Part shown: in pieces, positions 10,279 to 20,062 of the stretch
Layout: every line of letters starts with the position of its first letter
Position numbering within the stretch: the first letter of the stretch is position 1
Position numbers and translations under genes: made by a program
Source: Sphingomonas leidyi
Lineage (GTDB): Bacteria; Pseudomonadota; Alphaproteobacteria; Sphingomonadales; Sphingomonadaceae
Direction of reading: 5' to 3'
Assembly: GCF_011761945.1 (NCBI RefSeq)
Contig: NZ_JAASQV010000001.1
Span: 496,001 to 560,000, forward strand
DNA length: 64,000 nt
Notes under the pieces: model-generated
What the model saw: the letters and a program-made list of their open reading frames with translations, nothing else
The model's database searches: none
What the model was told of the DNA's origin: nothing

Positions 10279-11148
10279 TCACCGGCGCATCGCAAGCACT
10301 GCCCGTGCGCGTTTCAGGTGCGGCATGTCGAGCATTTCGCCGTCCAGGCCGATCGTGCCGGCACCGGGTGCCGCGGTGAAGGCCGCGACGATCCGCTCGG
10401 CGCGATCGATCTCCATGGGAGAGGGCGAGAAGGCGCGGTTGATCACGGGCACCTGATCGGGATGAATGGCGAGCATCCCGCGGAAACCCGCGCGACGCGC
10501 CTTGGTTGCAACCTTCTCCAGCCCCTCGAGGTCGCGGAAGTCGCCATGGATCGTCTCGATCGGCGTCACCGCGGCGGCGGCGGCCCCGGCAAGGGCGAGG
10601 GCGCGGAAGACCTGATAGGGAAAGTCGTATTCGCCGGTCTCGTCGCGGTTATGGGTGGCGCCCAGCGCGGTGGCGCTGTCCTCCGCCCCCCAGGTGAGCG
10701 CGGCGAGGCGCGGGCAGCCCGCATAATCGCCCAGGCCGAAGATGGCCGGCGCGGTTTCCGTCGCCACCACGATCGTGCGGATCCCGCCCTGGGGCAGGCC
10801 GTGCGCGGCCTCCAGCGCAGTGAGGTAATGGTGGAGCAGATCGGCCTCGGCCCGGGTCGCCTTGGGCAGCATGATGCCATCGGGCGCCCCGGGCACGATG
10901 GCGGCGAGGTCGGGCAGCGCGTGGGGCGTGTCGAGCGGGTTGATCCGCACCCATTGCGGCTGGACGCGCGCGGCGGTCTTCAGGTGCCCGGCGACGAGCG
11001 CGCGGGCGGCGGGCTTGTTGGCCTCGGCCACGGCGTCCTCGAGGTCGAGCAGCACCAGGTCGGCTTCGCTCGCGCCTGCCTTGGCGAGCTTGCGCTCGGA
11101 ATCGCCCGGCGCGAACAACAGCGATCGGGCGGCCAGCGGGTCGGTCAT
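10279..11148 (-). CDS. HpcH/HpaI aldolase / CitE-like citrate lyase beta family protein
   Basis: The 289-residue protein matches the CitE-like branch of the HpcH/HpaI family: RSLLFAPGDSERKLAKA at the N-terminus, DLVLLDLEDAV with acidic metal ligands, WVRINP, VVATETA and LTWGAEDSATALG. Members cleave or form carbon-carbon bonds of acyl-CoA substrates such as malyl-CoA, citramalyl-CoA or citryl-CoA, using Mg2+. The lyase partners CitD and CitF are absent nearby, so it is more likely a stand-alone malyl- or citramalyl-CoA lyase or thioesterase than a true citrate lyase subunit. AGGAGG lies just upstream of the ATG. The intergenic space at 11149-11294 is shared with the divergent GGDEF-EAL gene. 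Confidence 0.82.
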   Translation of the reverse strand: MTDPLAARSLLFAPGDSERKLAKAGASEADLVLLDLEDAVAEANKPAARALVAGHLKTAARVQPQWVRINPLDTPHALPDLAAIVPGAPDGIMLPKATRAEADLLHHYLTALEAAHGLPQGGIRTIVVATETAPAIFGLGDYAGCPRLAALTWGAEDSATALGATHNRDETGEYDFPYQVFRALALAGAAAAAVTPIETIHGDFRDLEGLEKVATKARRAGFRGMLAIHPDQVPVINRAFSPSPMEIDRAERIVAAFTAAPGAGTIGLDGEMLDMPHLKRARAVLAMRR

Positions 11149-11254
11149 GCATCCTCCTATCGTGGAGGACTTGCTATCGCGCGGGGACCGGCGGGTAAAC
11201 CGCGTGCCGTTCTTAACCCTGGCCGGTGGTTTTCGCTCTGTGCGGCTGCCGGAT

Positions 11255-11269
11255 TTTACCCCTCCTTAA
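11255..11269 (+). promoter_or_regulatory. Near-consensus CtrA-type box (TTTA-N7-TTAA)
   Basis: TTTA and TTAA are separated by exactly seven bases, one mismatch from the CtrA consensus TTAA-N7-TTAA. The site lies about 25 bp before the start region of the REC-GGDEF-EAL gene and in the divergent space shared with the CitE-like gene. A single mismatched box can occur by chance. Confidence 0.3.
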
Positions 11270-11294
11270 CGCTGTCCGCTTACCTCGTTTGGGA

Positions 11295-13187
11295 ATGAGC
11301 GAGGGGATTTCGAACGTGCGCATTCTGATCGTGGACGACGAACCGGCGATGCACGAATCATATCGCCAGGTGTTCGGGGGCCGCAGCGGAGGCAATGCCA
11401 GCGCGCTGAACGCGATGGCGGCCGAGCTGTTCGGCGACGACGACGGGGCACCCGAGCCGGCCAATGACGCGATCGATTTCCAGTGCGCGCACTTCAATCA
11501 GGGCCTCGACGCGGTCGAGGCGATCAAGGACTCGCTCGAGACCGGTCAACGTTTCTCCGTCGCCTTTATCGACGTGCGCATGCCGCCGGGGATCGACGGC
11601 AAGGAGACCGCGCGCCGCATCCGCGCGCTCGATCCCGACATCAACCTCGTCATCGTCACCGGCTATTCGGATTTCTCGCCTCTCGACATCAGCCGCGCCG
11701 CCGGCCCGGCCGACAAGATCTTCTACATCGCCAAGCCCTTCCAGGCCGAAGAGGTGATCCAGACCGCCACGGCGCTCGCGCATCGCTGGGAGGCGGATGC
11801 CAAGCTGCGCAATGCGATCGCCCTGCTCGAGGAGCAGAAGCTCGAGCTCGCCGCCAATGAATCGCGCGCCGTGCACATGGCGAACCATGATTCGCTTACC
11901 GACGCGCCCAACCGGCTCGCCTTCCTCCACATGCTCGGCAAGGCGGTGAAGGGCGAGCAATGCTTCGCCATGGCGATGATGGACCTCGACCGGTTCAAGA
12001 TCGTCAACGACACGCTGGGCCATCTCGCCGGCGACGAGCTGATCCGCATGGTCTGCGAGATCCTGCGCCAGCAGGTGCCCGACCAGGGTTTCGTCGCGCG
12101 CCTGGGCGGCGACGAGTTCGCGATGCTCTATCCGGTAACCGGTGAGGATGAGGCGACGATGATCGCCGAGCGGATGCTCAAGGCCGTATCGATCAGCTTC
12201 AAGGTATTCGGGCATTCGGTCCAGGGCGGCGCCTCGGTCGGCCTGATGGTCGTCCAGCCGCGCACGATCCACGATCCGATCGACGTGATGCGCCGTGCCG
12301 ATCTCGCGCTCAACGAGGCCAAGCACAATGGCCGCGGCATCGTCCGCCTGTTCGACGAAGTGATGGACGAATCGATCCGCTTCCGCCGCCAGATCGAAGG
12401 CGGGCTCTCCGAGGCGATCGCCAAGGGCGAACTCAAGCTGGTCTTCCAGCCCATCGTCGGGCGCGACGAGCTGGAGATCACCGGCTTCGAAGCGCTGATC
12501 CGCTGGTGCAGCCCGGAATATGGCATGGTCTCGCCGGGCATGTTCATCCCGATCGCCGAGGAATCGAACCTGATCCACGAACTGGGCGACTGGGTGATCG
12601 ACCAGGCAGTGGAGACGCTCAAGACCTGGCCGGGCCAATATGTCTCGGTCAACTTCTCTCCGCGCCAGTTCCGCCGCCACAATTTCGTCGGCCATGTGAT
12701 GGAGCGCGTGGCCAATGCCGGCGTCGAGCCGGGCCGCTTCCAGATCGAGATCACCGAGACTGCGATCTTCGACGATGTCGAGCGCGCCGCCGAGACGTTG
12801 TTCAAGCTCCGCCAGATGGGCTTCCGCATCGCGCTCGACGATTTCGGCACCGGCTATTCGAGCCTCTACAACATCCGCCGCTTCGCGCTCGACTGCCTGA
12901 AGATCGACCGCAGCTTCGTCGACGGCATGGGCCGGGAGCGCGAAAGCGCGGCGATCGTCCATTCGATCATCCATCTCGGCCGGGCGCTGGGCATGGAAGT
13001 GGTCGCCGAAGGCGTCGAGACCGAGACGCAGCTCCAGGCGCTCCGCCTCGCCGGCTGCAGCCATCTCCAGGGCTATTATCTTGCGCGCCCGATGGATGCC
13101 GAGGACGCGCTGGCGCTCGCACGGAGGGGATATATCGGCGATGCGGAGCCCGCCGAGGTCGAGCTGGGCAACGGGACGCACGGCTGA
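11295..13187 (+). CDS. Response regulator with GGDEF and EAL domains (c-di-GMP turnover)
   Basis: 630 residues in the order REC (about 8-160), GGDEF (about 195-360), EAL (about 370-615). The receiver shows VRILIVDDEP, FIDVRMPPGIDG and AKPF. The cyclase signature LGGDEFAML is intact, and the phosphodiesterase has GFEALIRW, ITETAIFDD, ALDDFGTGYSS and LKIDRSF, so both activities look possible; which one dominates cannot be read. The ATG at 11295 is used, but the GTG at 11316 is an alternative start with GAGGGG nine bases upstream. The stop overlaps the next gene's ATG in TGATG, making the following kinase the obvious partner. Confidence 0.9.
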   Translation: MSEGISNVRILIVDDEPAMHESYRQVFGGRSGGNASALNAMAAELFGDDDGAPEPANDAIDFQCAHFNQGLDAVEAIKDSLETGQRFSVAFIDVRMPPGIDGKETARRIRALDPDINLVIVTGYSDFSPLDISRAAGPADKIFYIAKPFQAEEVIQTATALAHRWEADAKLRNAIALLEEQKLELAANESRAVHMANHDSLTDAPNRLAFLHMLGKAVKGEQCFAMAMMDLDRFKIVNDTLGHLAGDELIRMVCEILRQQVPDQGFVARLGGDEFAMLYPVTGEDEATMIAERMLKAVSISFKVFGHSVQGGASVGLMVVQPRTIHDPIDVMRRADLALNEAKHNGRGIVRLFDEVMDESIRFRRQIEGGLSEAIAKGELKLVFQPIVGRDELEITGFEALIRWCSPEYGMVSPGMFIPIAEESNLIHELGDWVIDQAVETLKTWPGQYVSVNFSPRQFRRHNFVGHVMERVANAGVEPGRFQIEITETAIFDDVERAAETLFKLRQMGFRIALDDFGTGYSSLYNIRRFALDCLKIDRSFVDGMGRERESAAIVHSIIHLGRALGMEVVAEGVETETQLQALRLAGCSHLQGYYLARPMDAEDALALARRGYIGDAEPAEVELGNGTHG

Positions 13188-15037
13188 TGCCTCGCGCAAG
13201 GCGCCTCAAGGCGCCGGCGTCGCTCGGCGCGAAACTGGTCCTGATCCTCACCGGCGTCGGCGTCATCGGCGCCGCCGCGCTGACGCTGATGCTCGCCACC
13301 GTCATCACGCCGAGCTTCAACCAGCTCGAACGCGACGCGGTCGACGCGCATGTCGCGCGGACCCAGGCGGTCGTCCACGACGTCTCGGCCAAGGTCGAGA
13401 ATGCCGTACGCGACTATGGCGACTGGAATTCGTCCTACGACTATATGGCGCATCCGACCAAGGCGTTCGAGGACGAGAGCTTCTCGACGCTGGCCATGGT
13501 CAATCTCGACGTCAACGGCATGGCCTATGTCCGGCCCGATCGCGGGATCGTGATCGCGCGCTGGCTCGATCTCGAGAAACGGGCCGATGTGCCCGCGATG
13601 CGCGCGCGCCTCGCCGATGCCATCGCACGGTTCGATTTCGCGCGGATGCTGCACGGGCAGAGCTCGGCCGGCTTCTTCATTCGCCTGGGAGACCGGCTCG
13701 CCGCGGTCGGTATCGCGCAGGTCCGCAGGAGCGACGGCAGCGGCGAACCGCGCGGCTATGTGCTGATGGCGCGCGCCGTCACCGCCGCGCAGCTCAGCAC
13801 CTTGCTCCAGCTCGAGGCGAGCCTGGCGCTCGACCATCCCGTCGCCGCGGTGACCAAGACCCCCGGCGCCACCCGTACCCGCATCGCGGTGCCGATCCCG
13901 GGCCCGGACGGCCGCCCCGTCGCCACCGCCACCTATACCGTGCCGCGCGACCTCTCGATGCTCGGCACGCGGATGCTCGTCCTCGCCGTGGTCGGATCGT
14001 CGATCCTGTTGGCGATCGTGCTGCTGGTGCTGCGCCGGATGATCGCGCGCCTGGTCCTCGCCCCCTTAAAGCGTGTCGAGCGCCATATGGGCGTGGTCCG
14101 TGCCTCGGGCACGCTCGGCCTGCTCACCGACAAGCCGCGCGACGACGAGATCGGCAGCCTTGTCACCAGCTTCAATTCGATGCTCCGGCAGCTCAAGGAC
14201 CTGCGCGAGCAGCTGGAGGTGCAGAGTTTCACCCTGGGCCGCAGCGAGAGTGCCGTCGCGGTGATGCACAATGTCCGCAATGCGCTGAACTCGATCAGCA
14301 CCGTGCTGAGCCAGGGGCTGGGCACCGGCGCACCGATGGACCGCATGTTGCTCGACCGCGCGCTCGGCGAGCTGGCGAGCGAGACGATTCCCGCGGTGCG
14401 CCGCCAGAAGCTCGCCGCCTTCCTTGCCGCCGCGATCGAGAGCGTCGAACAGGAACGCGCCGACCGCCGCGCGCAGATCGCGATCGGTCGCGAGGCGCTG
14501 CACCATGTGCTGGAGATCATCGGCCAGCAGCAGGAAGCCGCCCATGAGCGCCCGCCGCTCGACGCATGCGACATCACCGACATCGTGGCCCAGAACGCCA
14601 CCATCGCGCGCTATTCGGGCGAGAATTCGATTGCCTTCAGCTTCCCGTCCAAACCGCATTGGGTGATGGCCAACCGGGTGATCCTCAGCCAGGTCGTCGG
14701 CAATCTCTTCGCCAACGCGGCCGAGGCGATCGCAGCGACCGGGCGCGGCAGCGGCTCGATTTCGGTGACGATCCGGGACAAGGGCGACAGCACCGAGATC
14801 CATATCCGCGATGACGGCGAGGGCTTCGACCCGGCGACGGCGCCGACGCTCTTCCAGCGCGGCTACTCCACCCGGGCGCACAAGTCGGGCGGCCTGGGGC
14901 TCCATTGGTGCGCCAATTCGATGCTGACGATGGAGGGCAGGCTCGACCTCGTCAGCGACGGCAAGGGGACGGGCGCGAAGGCGATCCTGACGCTGGGCAC
15001 CGCCCGGCTCGCGCAGCCGAGCGGAATGGCGGCCTGA
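13187..15037 (+). CDS. Membrane sensor histidine kinase with CHASE4-like sensor and HAMP
   Basis: 616 residues. Transmembrane segment 1 lies at about 13-36, followed by a periplasmic CHASE4-like sensor (DYGDWNSSYDYM is typical), transmembrane segment 2 at about 260-280, a HAMP linker to about 335, a dimerisation segment and an ATPase domain with NLFANAAEAI, IRDDGEGFDP and GGLGLHWCAN. The putative phospho-acceptor box is VMHNVRNALNSIST, which departs from the usual HExxxPL but keeps His in the right place. It is presumably the input for the upstream REC-GGDEF-EAL protein, sharing the TGATG junction, so an envelope signal would adjust c-di-GMP. Confidence 0.85.
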   Translation: MPRARRLKAPASLGAKLVLILTGVGVIGAAALTLMLATVITPSFNQLERDAVDAHVARTQAVVHDVSAKVENAVRDYGDWNSSYDYMAHPTKAFEDESFSTLAMVNLDVNGMAYVRPDRGIVIARWLDLEKRADVPAMRARLADAIARFDFARMLHGQSSAGFFIRLGDRLAAVGIAQVRRSDGSGEPRGYVLMARAVTAAQLSTLLQLEASLALDHPVAAVTKTPGATRTRIAVPIPGPDGRPVATATYTVPRDLSMLGTRMLVLAVVGSSILLAIVLLVLRRMIARLVLAPLKRVERHMGVVRASGTLGLLTDKPRDDEIGSLVTSFNSMLRQLKDLREQLEVQSFTLGRSESAVAVMHNVRNALNSISTVLSQGLGTGAPMDRMLLDRALGELASETIPAVRRQKLAAFLAAAIESVEQERADRRAQIAIGREALHHVLEIIGQQQEAAHERPPLDACDITDIVAQNATIARYSGENSIAFSFPSKPHWVMANRVILSQVVGNLFANAAEAIAATGRGSGSISVTIRDKGDSTEIHIRDDGEGFDPATAPTLFQRGYSTRAHKSGGLGLHWCANSMLTMEGRLDLVSDGKGTGAKAILTLGTARLAQPSGMAA

Positions 15038-15107
15038 GTTTGGGAGGAGGGAGCCTACCCGTCTTCTTCGCCGTTTCGGCCCGGACCGACCTCCAATTCG
15101 GACGGGC

Positions 15108-16259
15108 CTATCCCCGTCCCACGGCCTTCCGCTTGCCCGCCACCTCGTCCTTGCGCCGCAGATAGGGCGCGACCAGGTTCCTCGCCCGGAACCATTCCTG
15201 CCGGTCCGGATCGAGGCTGTCGAAATTGCCGATCACCCGGCGGCATTCGGGAGCGCGGCACTGGCAGATCATGTGCCAGTTCGATTCCCTGAGCGTCGTC
15301 GAATAGTCCCAGGCGATCTCCTCGCCGGGCTGGATCGCGCGCACCGCGACCAGAAACACGCCCGCATCGGTGAAACGCAGGCCGGCATTGGGCGCGCAGC
15401 TGTGATTGACCAGGTCGTCGATCCGGCCGGAGGGGCCCATATAGTGGTCCGGCGTCACCTGCACGAAGCGGTCGCCGCGGCCGCGCATCAGGCTGGGAAT
15501 CTGGTCGGCGCGGAAACGGCGGCCGGTGAACTCGATCAGCACATCGCCCTCGGCAAAGGCGCCCGTGGCGAACACGGCCTTGCCCAGATGGTTGTCGCCC
15601 ACCTTGAACAGGTTGTTCGAGGGGCGGTAGCGATCGAACCAGAGCAGCCTGCCGCGGCGGGTGCCGAAGGAACGCAGCGGGTTGATCGTCGCCAGGCCGA
15701 TCAGGAACCATATGCTGGCATGGCAGAGGAACTCGACGATGACATAGGCGAGCTCGGCCACGCCCGGCTGGGTCGCGCGCACCGCGACCAGCAGCGTGGC
15801 GAGGTCGCCGAAGGTCCACAGCCCCCAGGCCGGCGAGCGCTCGCGGCTGCGATCGGTCCATACGCTCGCCCAGGTCGGCCAGAAGCTTATCGGGACGGCG
15901 AGCACCACCAGCATATGTGCCCAGAATGCCTCGCGGAAGACGAGCCAGAGCATCAGCGCGCTCAGGCTGGCCGCGATGCAGAAGGTCTCGGTGGGCGAGG
16001 GCGGGGCCCAGGAGGAACGCCGCCAGATGCCGATCGTCACCACGATGCAGGCGATCGAGGAGAGGGCGAACACCCAACCCTGCGGCGCGCCGGGGTTCAC
16101 CGCGGCATAGGTCAGCGCCTCCAGCGACGTCGCCGCGCTCCAGATCAGCCATGACGCGCGGTTCGGCTCCACCAGCTCGCGGCGCAACCCGATCAGGTAG
16201 GTCGCATAGCCTGCAAAGCTGAATCCGATCGCCAGCAGGAACCAGATATCGGCGGTCAA
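15108..16259 (-). CDS. Membrane-anchored SET-domain protein (putative lysine methyltransferase)
   Basis: About 383 residues from a TTG start that has GGAGG nine bases upstream (16269-16273); an in-frame ATG at 16292 lacks a ribosome site. The first 205 or so residues hold about six or seven hydrophobic segments with a PQ-loop-like motif (EPNRASWLIW). A SET domain follows (about 215-340): KAVFATGAFAEGDVLIEFTG, the NHSC pseudo-knot motif DDLVNHSCAPN, GEEIAWDYST, and a post-SET CQCRAPEC cysteine cluster. SET enzymes transfer methyl groups from SAM to lysine; the substrate in this cell is unknown. Fusion of a SET domain to a polytopic membrane region is unusual. The catalytic assignment rests on the motifs, the role is open. 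Confidence 0.82.
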   Translation of the reverse strand: MTADIWFLLAIGFSFAGYATYLIGLRRELVEPNRASWLIWSAATSLEALTYAAVNPGAPQGWVFALSSIACIVVTIGIWRRSSWAPPSPTETFCIAASLSALMLWLVFREAFWAHMLVVLAVPISFWPTWASVWTDRSRERSPAWGLWTFGDLATLLVAVRATQPGVAELAYVIVEFLCHASIWFLIGLATINPLRSFGTRRGRLLWFDRYRPSNNLFKVGDNHLGKAVFATGAFAEGDVLIEFTGRRFRADQIPSLMRGRGDRFVQVTPDHYMGPSGRIDDLVNHSCAPNAGLRFTDAGVFLVAVRAIQPGEEIAWDYSTTLRESNWHMICQCRAPECRRVIGNFDSLDPDRQEWFRARNLVAPYLRRKDEVAGKRKAVGRG

Positions 16260-16314
16260 AATGCGCTCCCTCCCAAACGGAGCGTTTACCATGTCCGGGA
16301 TTCGTCGTCTACGC

Positions 16315-16341
16315 GCGACTCGCGGTGAATCCGCGAGTCGC
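16315..16341 (-). terminator. Strong GC-rich hairpin after cysQ
   Basis: A perfect 11-bp inverted repeat (16315-16325 with 16331-16341, loop TGAAT) lies between the end of cysQ and the start of the SET gene on the same strand. It has no T-tract, so it could be a Rho-type pause, an mRNA-stabilising 3' structure or an operator. Confidence 0.4.
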
Positions 16342-16414
16342 GGGGAGTCATAGGGAGTCGCTTACGGGGCGAATCTCACATTTCCCGTCCTCCCCGGCGG
16401 ATGCCGGGACCATG

Positions 16415-17134
16415 CTATTGGCCGCAATCCTTGACGGCTTCGAGCACGATCGGCGCCCATTCCCGGCGGCAGATCAGCAGGTCGGGGATGCTCGTGCTGG
16501 CCCGGTTGTAGACGATCGGCGAGCCGTCGATCCGCGAAGCATGGAGCCCTGCGGCCAGCGCGACTGCCACCGGCGCGCAATTGTCCCACTGATGCTGGCC
16601 GCCCGAATGGAGATAGATCTCGGCCTCGCCGCGCACCACCGCCATCGCCTTGGCGCCGGCCGAGCCCATGCCGATATGCACCGCGCCGATCCGTTCGCCC
16701 ACGCCCGCGCAGAGCTGGCTCGGTCGGCTGCGGCTCACCAGCATGCGTGGCGGCAATTCGCCCTCGGGCAACAGGGGCGGCCGGTCGCTGGAAAGCGTGC
16801 AGCCGAGCCGGGGCAGGGCGACCGCGCCCAATGCGGCACGGCCGTCGATGGCCAGGGCGACATGCACCGCCCAGTCCTCGCGCCGCTCGGCGAACTCGCG
16901 CGTGCCGTCGAGCGGATCGACGATCCATACCCGCCGCGCCGACAGCCGGGCCGGATCGTCGGCGGATTCCTCCGAGAGGATCGCGTCGTCGGGCCTGGCC
17001 GCGCGCAGCCGGTCGAGGATGAGGTCGTTGGCTTCGCGGTCGCCGCGGTCGCCGCCCGCGCATTCGTCCTGAATGCGCAGCAGCAGCGCGCCCGCTTCCT
17101 CCGCGATTGCCCGGGCCAGTTGCGCGTCGGTCAA
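16415..17134 (-). CDS. cysQ: 3'(2'),5'-bisphosphate nucleotidase CysQ
   Basis: The 239-residue protein is an inositol-monophosphatase-fold enzyme with the metal-binding motifs LSEESADD and [14 protein letters not shown], and the C-terminal WDNCAPVAV. CysQ hydrolyses 3'-phosphoadenosine 5'-phosphate (PAP), the inhibitory by-product of PAPS use, back to AMP. The TTG start overlaps the TGA stop of cysNC as TTGA, so PAP clean-up is coupled to PAPS synthesis. This makes a compact sulfate-activation operon cysD-cysNC-cysQ. Confidence 0.9.
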   Translation of the reverse strand: MTDAQLARAIAEEAGALLLRIQDECAGGDRGDREANDLILDRLRAARPDDAILSEESADDPARLSARRVWIVDPLDGTREFAERREDWAVHVALAIDGRAALGAVALPRLGCTLSSDRPPLLPEGELPPRMLVSRSRPSQLCAGVGERIGAVHIGMGSAGAKAMAVVRGEAEIYLHSGGQHQWDNCAPVAVALAAGLHASRIDGSPIVYNRASTSIPDLLICRREWAPIVLEAVKDCGQ

Positions 17135-19044
17135 ATCACCGGACTCCAGGTGCCCATGATCGCCTCCACGATCCGCTCGGCCGCGGCTTCGGGCGTCTCC
17201 CGGGTCGTGTCCACGCGGATCTCCGGATCCTGCGGCGCCTCATAGGGGCTGGAGATGCCGGTGAAGTTGGCGATCTGGCCGGCCCGCGCCTTCTTGTAGA
17301 GGCCCTTCACGTCGCGCGCCTCGGCAACCTCCAGCGGCGTATCGACGAAGATCTCGAAGAACTCGCCTTCGGGCAGCAGCTTGCGCACCAGCTCGCGCTC
17401 GGCGCGGAAGGGCGAGATGAAGGCGGTGAGCACGATCAACCCCGCATCGGTCATCAGCCGGGCAACTTCGCCCACACGGCGGATATTCTCGATCCGGTCG
17501 GCATCGGTGAAGCCCAGATCCCTGTTGAGCCCGTGGCGGATATTGTCGCCGTCGAGCAGGAAGCTGTGCTTGCCGAGCGCATGCAGCCGCTTCTCGACCA
17601 GGTTGGCGATGGTCGACTTGCCCGAGCCCGAGAGCCCCGTGAACCAGAGCAGCCGCGGCGCCTGGTGCTTCTGCCGGGCATGCGCCTCGCGGTTGATCTC
17701 CACGGCCTGCCAATGGACGTTCTGCGCCCGACGCAGCGCGAAGTTGAGCATGCCGGCGGCAACGGTGGCGTTGGTCGCCTTGTCGATCAGGATGAAGCCG
17801 CCCAGGTCCTTGCCGTCGGCATAGGGCTCGAAGACCACGCCGCGATCGGTATAGACTTCGGCCACGCCGATATCGTTGAGCCCGAGCGTCTTCACGCTCA
17901 GCTCGGCCATGGTGTTGACGCACACGGCATGGCGCGGCGGCTGCACCGTGGCGCTCACCGTCTGGGTACCGAGCTTGAGCCAATAGGCGCGGCCGGGAAG
18001 CATCTCCGCCTGGTCCATCCACACGATCGTCGCCTGGAACTGGTCGGCGACCTGGGGTGGCGCGTCGGCGGCGGCGATCACGTCGCCGCGCGAGCAATCG
18101 ACTTCGTCGGCCAGCGTGATCGTCACGCTCTCCCCCGCCACTGCTTCGGCCTTGTCGCCGCCGAACGCGACGATACGCGCCACCTCGGTGGTCTGGCCCG
18201 AGGGCAGGATGCGCACTTTGTCGCCGGGCCTGATCGTGCCGGCCGCGATCATGCCGGCGAAGCCGCGGAAATCCAGGTTGGGGCGATTCACCCATTGTAC
18301 CGGAAGGCGGAAGGGGCGGACGGCATCGGCGTCCGCGTCGATCTCGACCGCCTCCAGATGCTCGAGCAGGGCCGGGCCCTCGTACCAGGGCGTGTTTGCG
18401 CTCGGCCCGGTGATGTTGTCGCCCCTGAAGCCCGAGATCGGAATCGGAGCGAAGCCCGCGATCCCGATGCTCTCGGCAAAGGCGCGATAATCGGCCACGA
18501 TCGCGTCATAGGTGGCCCGATCATAGCCGATCAGGTCCATCTTGTTCACTGCCAGCACGATGTGGCGGATGCCGAGCAAGTGGCAGAGATACGAGTGCCG
18601 CCGCGTCTGGGTGAGCACGCCCTTGCGCGCGTCGATCAGGATGACGGCGAGATCGGCGGTCGAGGCGCCCGTCGCCATGTTGCGGGTATATTGCTCGTGG
18701 CCGGGCGTATCGGCGACGATGAACTTGCGCTTCTCGGTCGCGAAGAAGCGATAGGCGACGTCGATGGTGATGCCCTGCTCGCGCTCGGCGGCGAGGCCGT
18801 CTACCAGCAGCGCGAAGTCGATCTCCTGCCCCTGGGTGCCCAGGCGCTTGCTGTCGGACTCGAGGCTGGCGAGCTGGTCCTCGAAGATCATCTTCGAATC
18901 ATAGAGCAGCCGCCCGATCAGGGTGGACTTGCCGTCGTCCACGCTGCCGCAGGTGATGAAGCGCAGCAGCGACTTGTTCTGGTGCAGTTGGAGATAGGCG
19001 GAGATGTCGGACGCGATCAGCGCGTCGGGGCGATAGGAGGTCAT
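17131..19044 (-). CDS. cysNC: Bifunctional sulfate adenylyltransferase subunit 1 / adenylylsulfate kinase
   Basis: 637 residues. The N-terminal GTPase half has G1 [15 protein letters not shown], the switch region [15 protein letters not shown] and NKMD, followed by elongation-factor-like beta-barrels. The C-terminal APS kinase (about 460-637) has the P-loop [14 protein letters not shown] and [10 protein letters not shown]. With CysD the first half forms APS from sulfate and ATP driven by GTP; the second half phosphorylates APS to PAPS. The fused form is common in alphaproteobacteria. It lies between cysD (76 bp upstream) and cysQ (4-bp overlap). Confidence 0.95.
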   Translation of the reverse strand: MTSYRPDALIASDISAYLQLHQNKSLLRFITCGSVDDGKSTLIGRLLYDSKMIFEDQLASLESDSKRLGTQGQEIDFALLVDGLAAEREQGITIDVAYRFFATEKRKFIVADTPGHEQYTRNMATGASTADLAVILIDARKGVLTQTRRHSYLCHLLGIRHIVLAVNKMDLIGYDRATYDAIVADYRAFAESIGIAGFAPIPISGFRGDNITGPSANTPWYEGPALLEHLEAVEIDADADAVRPFRLPVQWVNRPNLDFRGFAGMIAAGTIRPGDKVRILPSGQTTEVARIVAFGGDKAEAVAGESVTITLADEVDCSRGDVIAAADAPPQVADQFQATIVWMDQAEMLPGRAYWLKLGTQTVSATVQPPRHAVCVNTMAELSVKTLGLNDIGVAEVYTDRGVVFEPYADGKDLGGFILIDKATNATVAAGMLNFALRRAQNVHWQAVEINREAHARQKHQAPRLLWFTGLSGSGKSTIANLVEKRLHALGKHSFLLDGDNIRHGLNRDLGFTDADRIENIRRVGEVARLMTDAGLIVLTAFISPFRAERELVRKLLPEGEFFEIFVDTPLEVAEARDVKGLYKKARAGQIANFTGISSPYEAPQDPEIRVDTTRETPEAAAERIVEAIMGTWSPVI

Positions 19045-19120
19045 GCGCTTGCCCCCACGGCGAACAGGGCGAGGACGCTGGAAGGGGAGGCTGGAACGCC
19101 CGGGACGGAGGGGCGGGCCA

Positions 19121-20062
19121 TCAGAAATATCCCTCCTGCTTCTTCTTCTCCATGCTCGCCGCCTGGTCGTGGTCGATCGCGCGGCCCTGGCGTTCGCTGG
19201 TGGTGGTGAGCAGCATCTCCTGGATCACCGCCTCCAGCGTATCCGCCCTGCTCTCCACCGCGCCGGTCAGCGGGTAGCAGCCGAGCGTGCGGAAGCGCAC
19301 CGATCGCTCCACCGGCACTTCGCCCGGATGCAGCCGGAAGCGATCGTCGTCGACCATCAGGATCAGCCCGTCGCGCTCCACGGTCGGGCGCGGCGCGGCG
19401 AAATAGAGCGGCACGATCTCGATCGCCTCGGCGAGGATATATTGCCAGATGTCGAGTTCGGTCCAGTTGGAGAGCGGGAACACGCGGATGCTCTCGCCCT
19501 TGTGTTTGCGGGCATTGTAGAGGTGCCACAGCTCGGGACGCTGGTTCTTCGGATCCCAGCGATGCGAGGCGGTGCGGAAGGAGAAGACGCGCTCCTTGGC
19601 CCGGCTCTTCTCCTCGTCGCGCCGCGCGCCGCCGAACGCCGCGTCGAAGCCATATTGGTCGAGCGCCTGCTTCAGTCCTTCCGTCTTCCACATGTCGGTG
19701 TGGCGGCCGCCATGGTCGAACGGGTTGATCCCCAGCGCTTCGGCCTCGGGGTTCTTGTGGACGAGCAACGCCATCCCCGCATCGCGCGCCGCCTTGTCGC
19801 GCAGGTCGTACATCGCGCGGAACTTCCAGGTCGTATCGACATGGAGGAGCGGGAAGGGCGGCGGCGCCGGATAGAAGGCCTTGCGCGCCAGGTGCAGCAT
19901 CACCGCGCTGTCCTTGCCGATCGAATAGAGCATCACCGGCCGTTCGGCCTCGGCGACGACTTCGCGCAGGATATGGATGCTCTCGGCCTCTAGCCGCTGG
20001 AGGTGCGTCAGCCGCACGGGCGAAGCCCCCCGGGTCGCGCCGATCGCCTGTGTCTCCGTCAT
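19121..20062 (-). CDS. cysD: Sulfate adenylyltransferase subunit 2 CysD
   Basis: About 313 residues from the ATG at 20062; an in-frame ATG at 20080 is possible but neither start has a strong ribosome site. PAPS-reductase-like ATP pyrophosphatase fold with [55 protein letters not shown] and [11 protein letters not shown], all typical of CysD. It is the catalytic subunit that forms APS with CysN and heads the operon. About 170 bp separate it from the divergent rmlA start. Confidence 0.95.
   Translation of the reverse strand: MTETQAIGATRGASPVRLTHLQRLEAESIHILREVVAEAERPVMLYSIGKDSAVMLHLARKAFYPAPPPFPLLHVDTTWKFRAMYDLRDKAARDAGMALLVHKNPEAEALGINPFDHGGRHTDMWKTEGLKQALDQYGFDAAFGGARRDEEKSRAKERVFSFRTASHRWDPKNQRPELWHLYNARKHKGESIRVFPLSNWTELDIWQYILAEAIEIVPLYFAAPRPTVERDGLILMVDDDRFRLHPGEVPVERSVRFRTLGCYPLTGAVESRADTLEAVIQEMLLTTTSERQGRAIDHDQAASMEKKKQEGYF

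Noticed and set aside
8331..10379. Very long open frame on the plus strand antisense to the HWE kinase
   Set aside because: High-GC DNA leaves antisense frames open; its sequence is low-complexity and rich in Arg, His and Ala, while the minus strand encodes a complete kinase with all motifs.
17107..19209. 700-codon open frame antisense to cysNC
   Set aside because: Shadow of a well-conserved gene; no domain recognisable.
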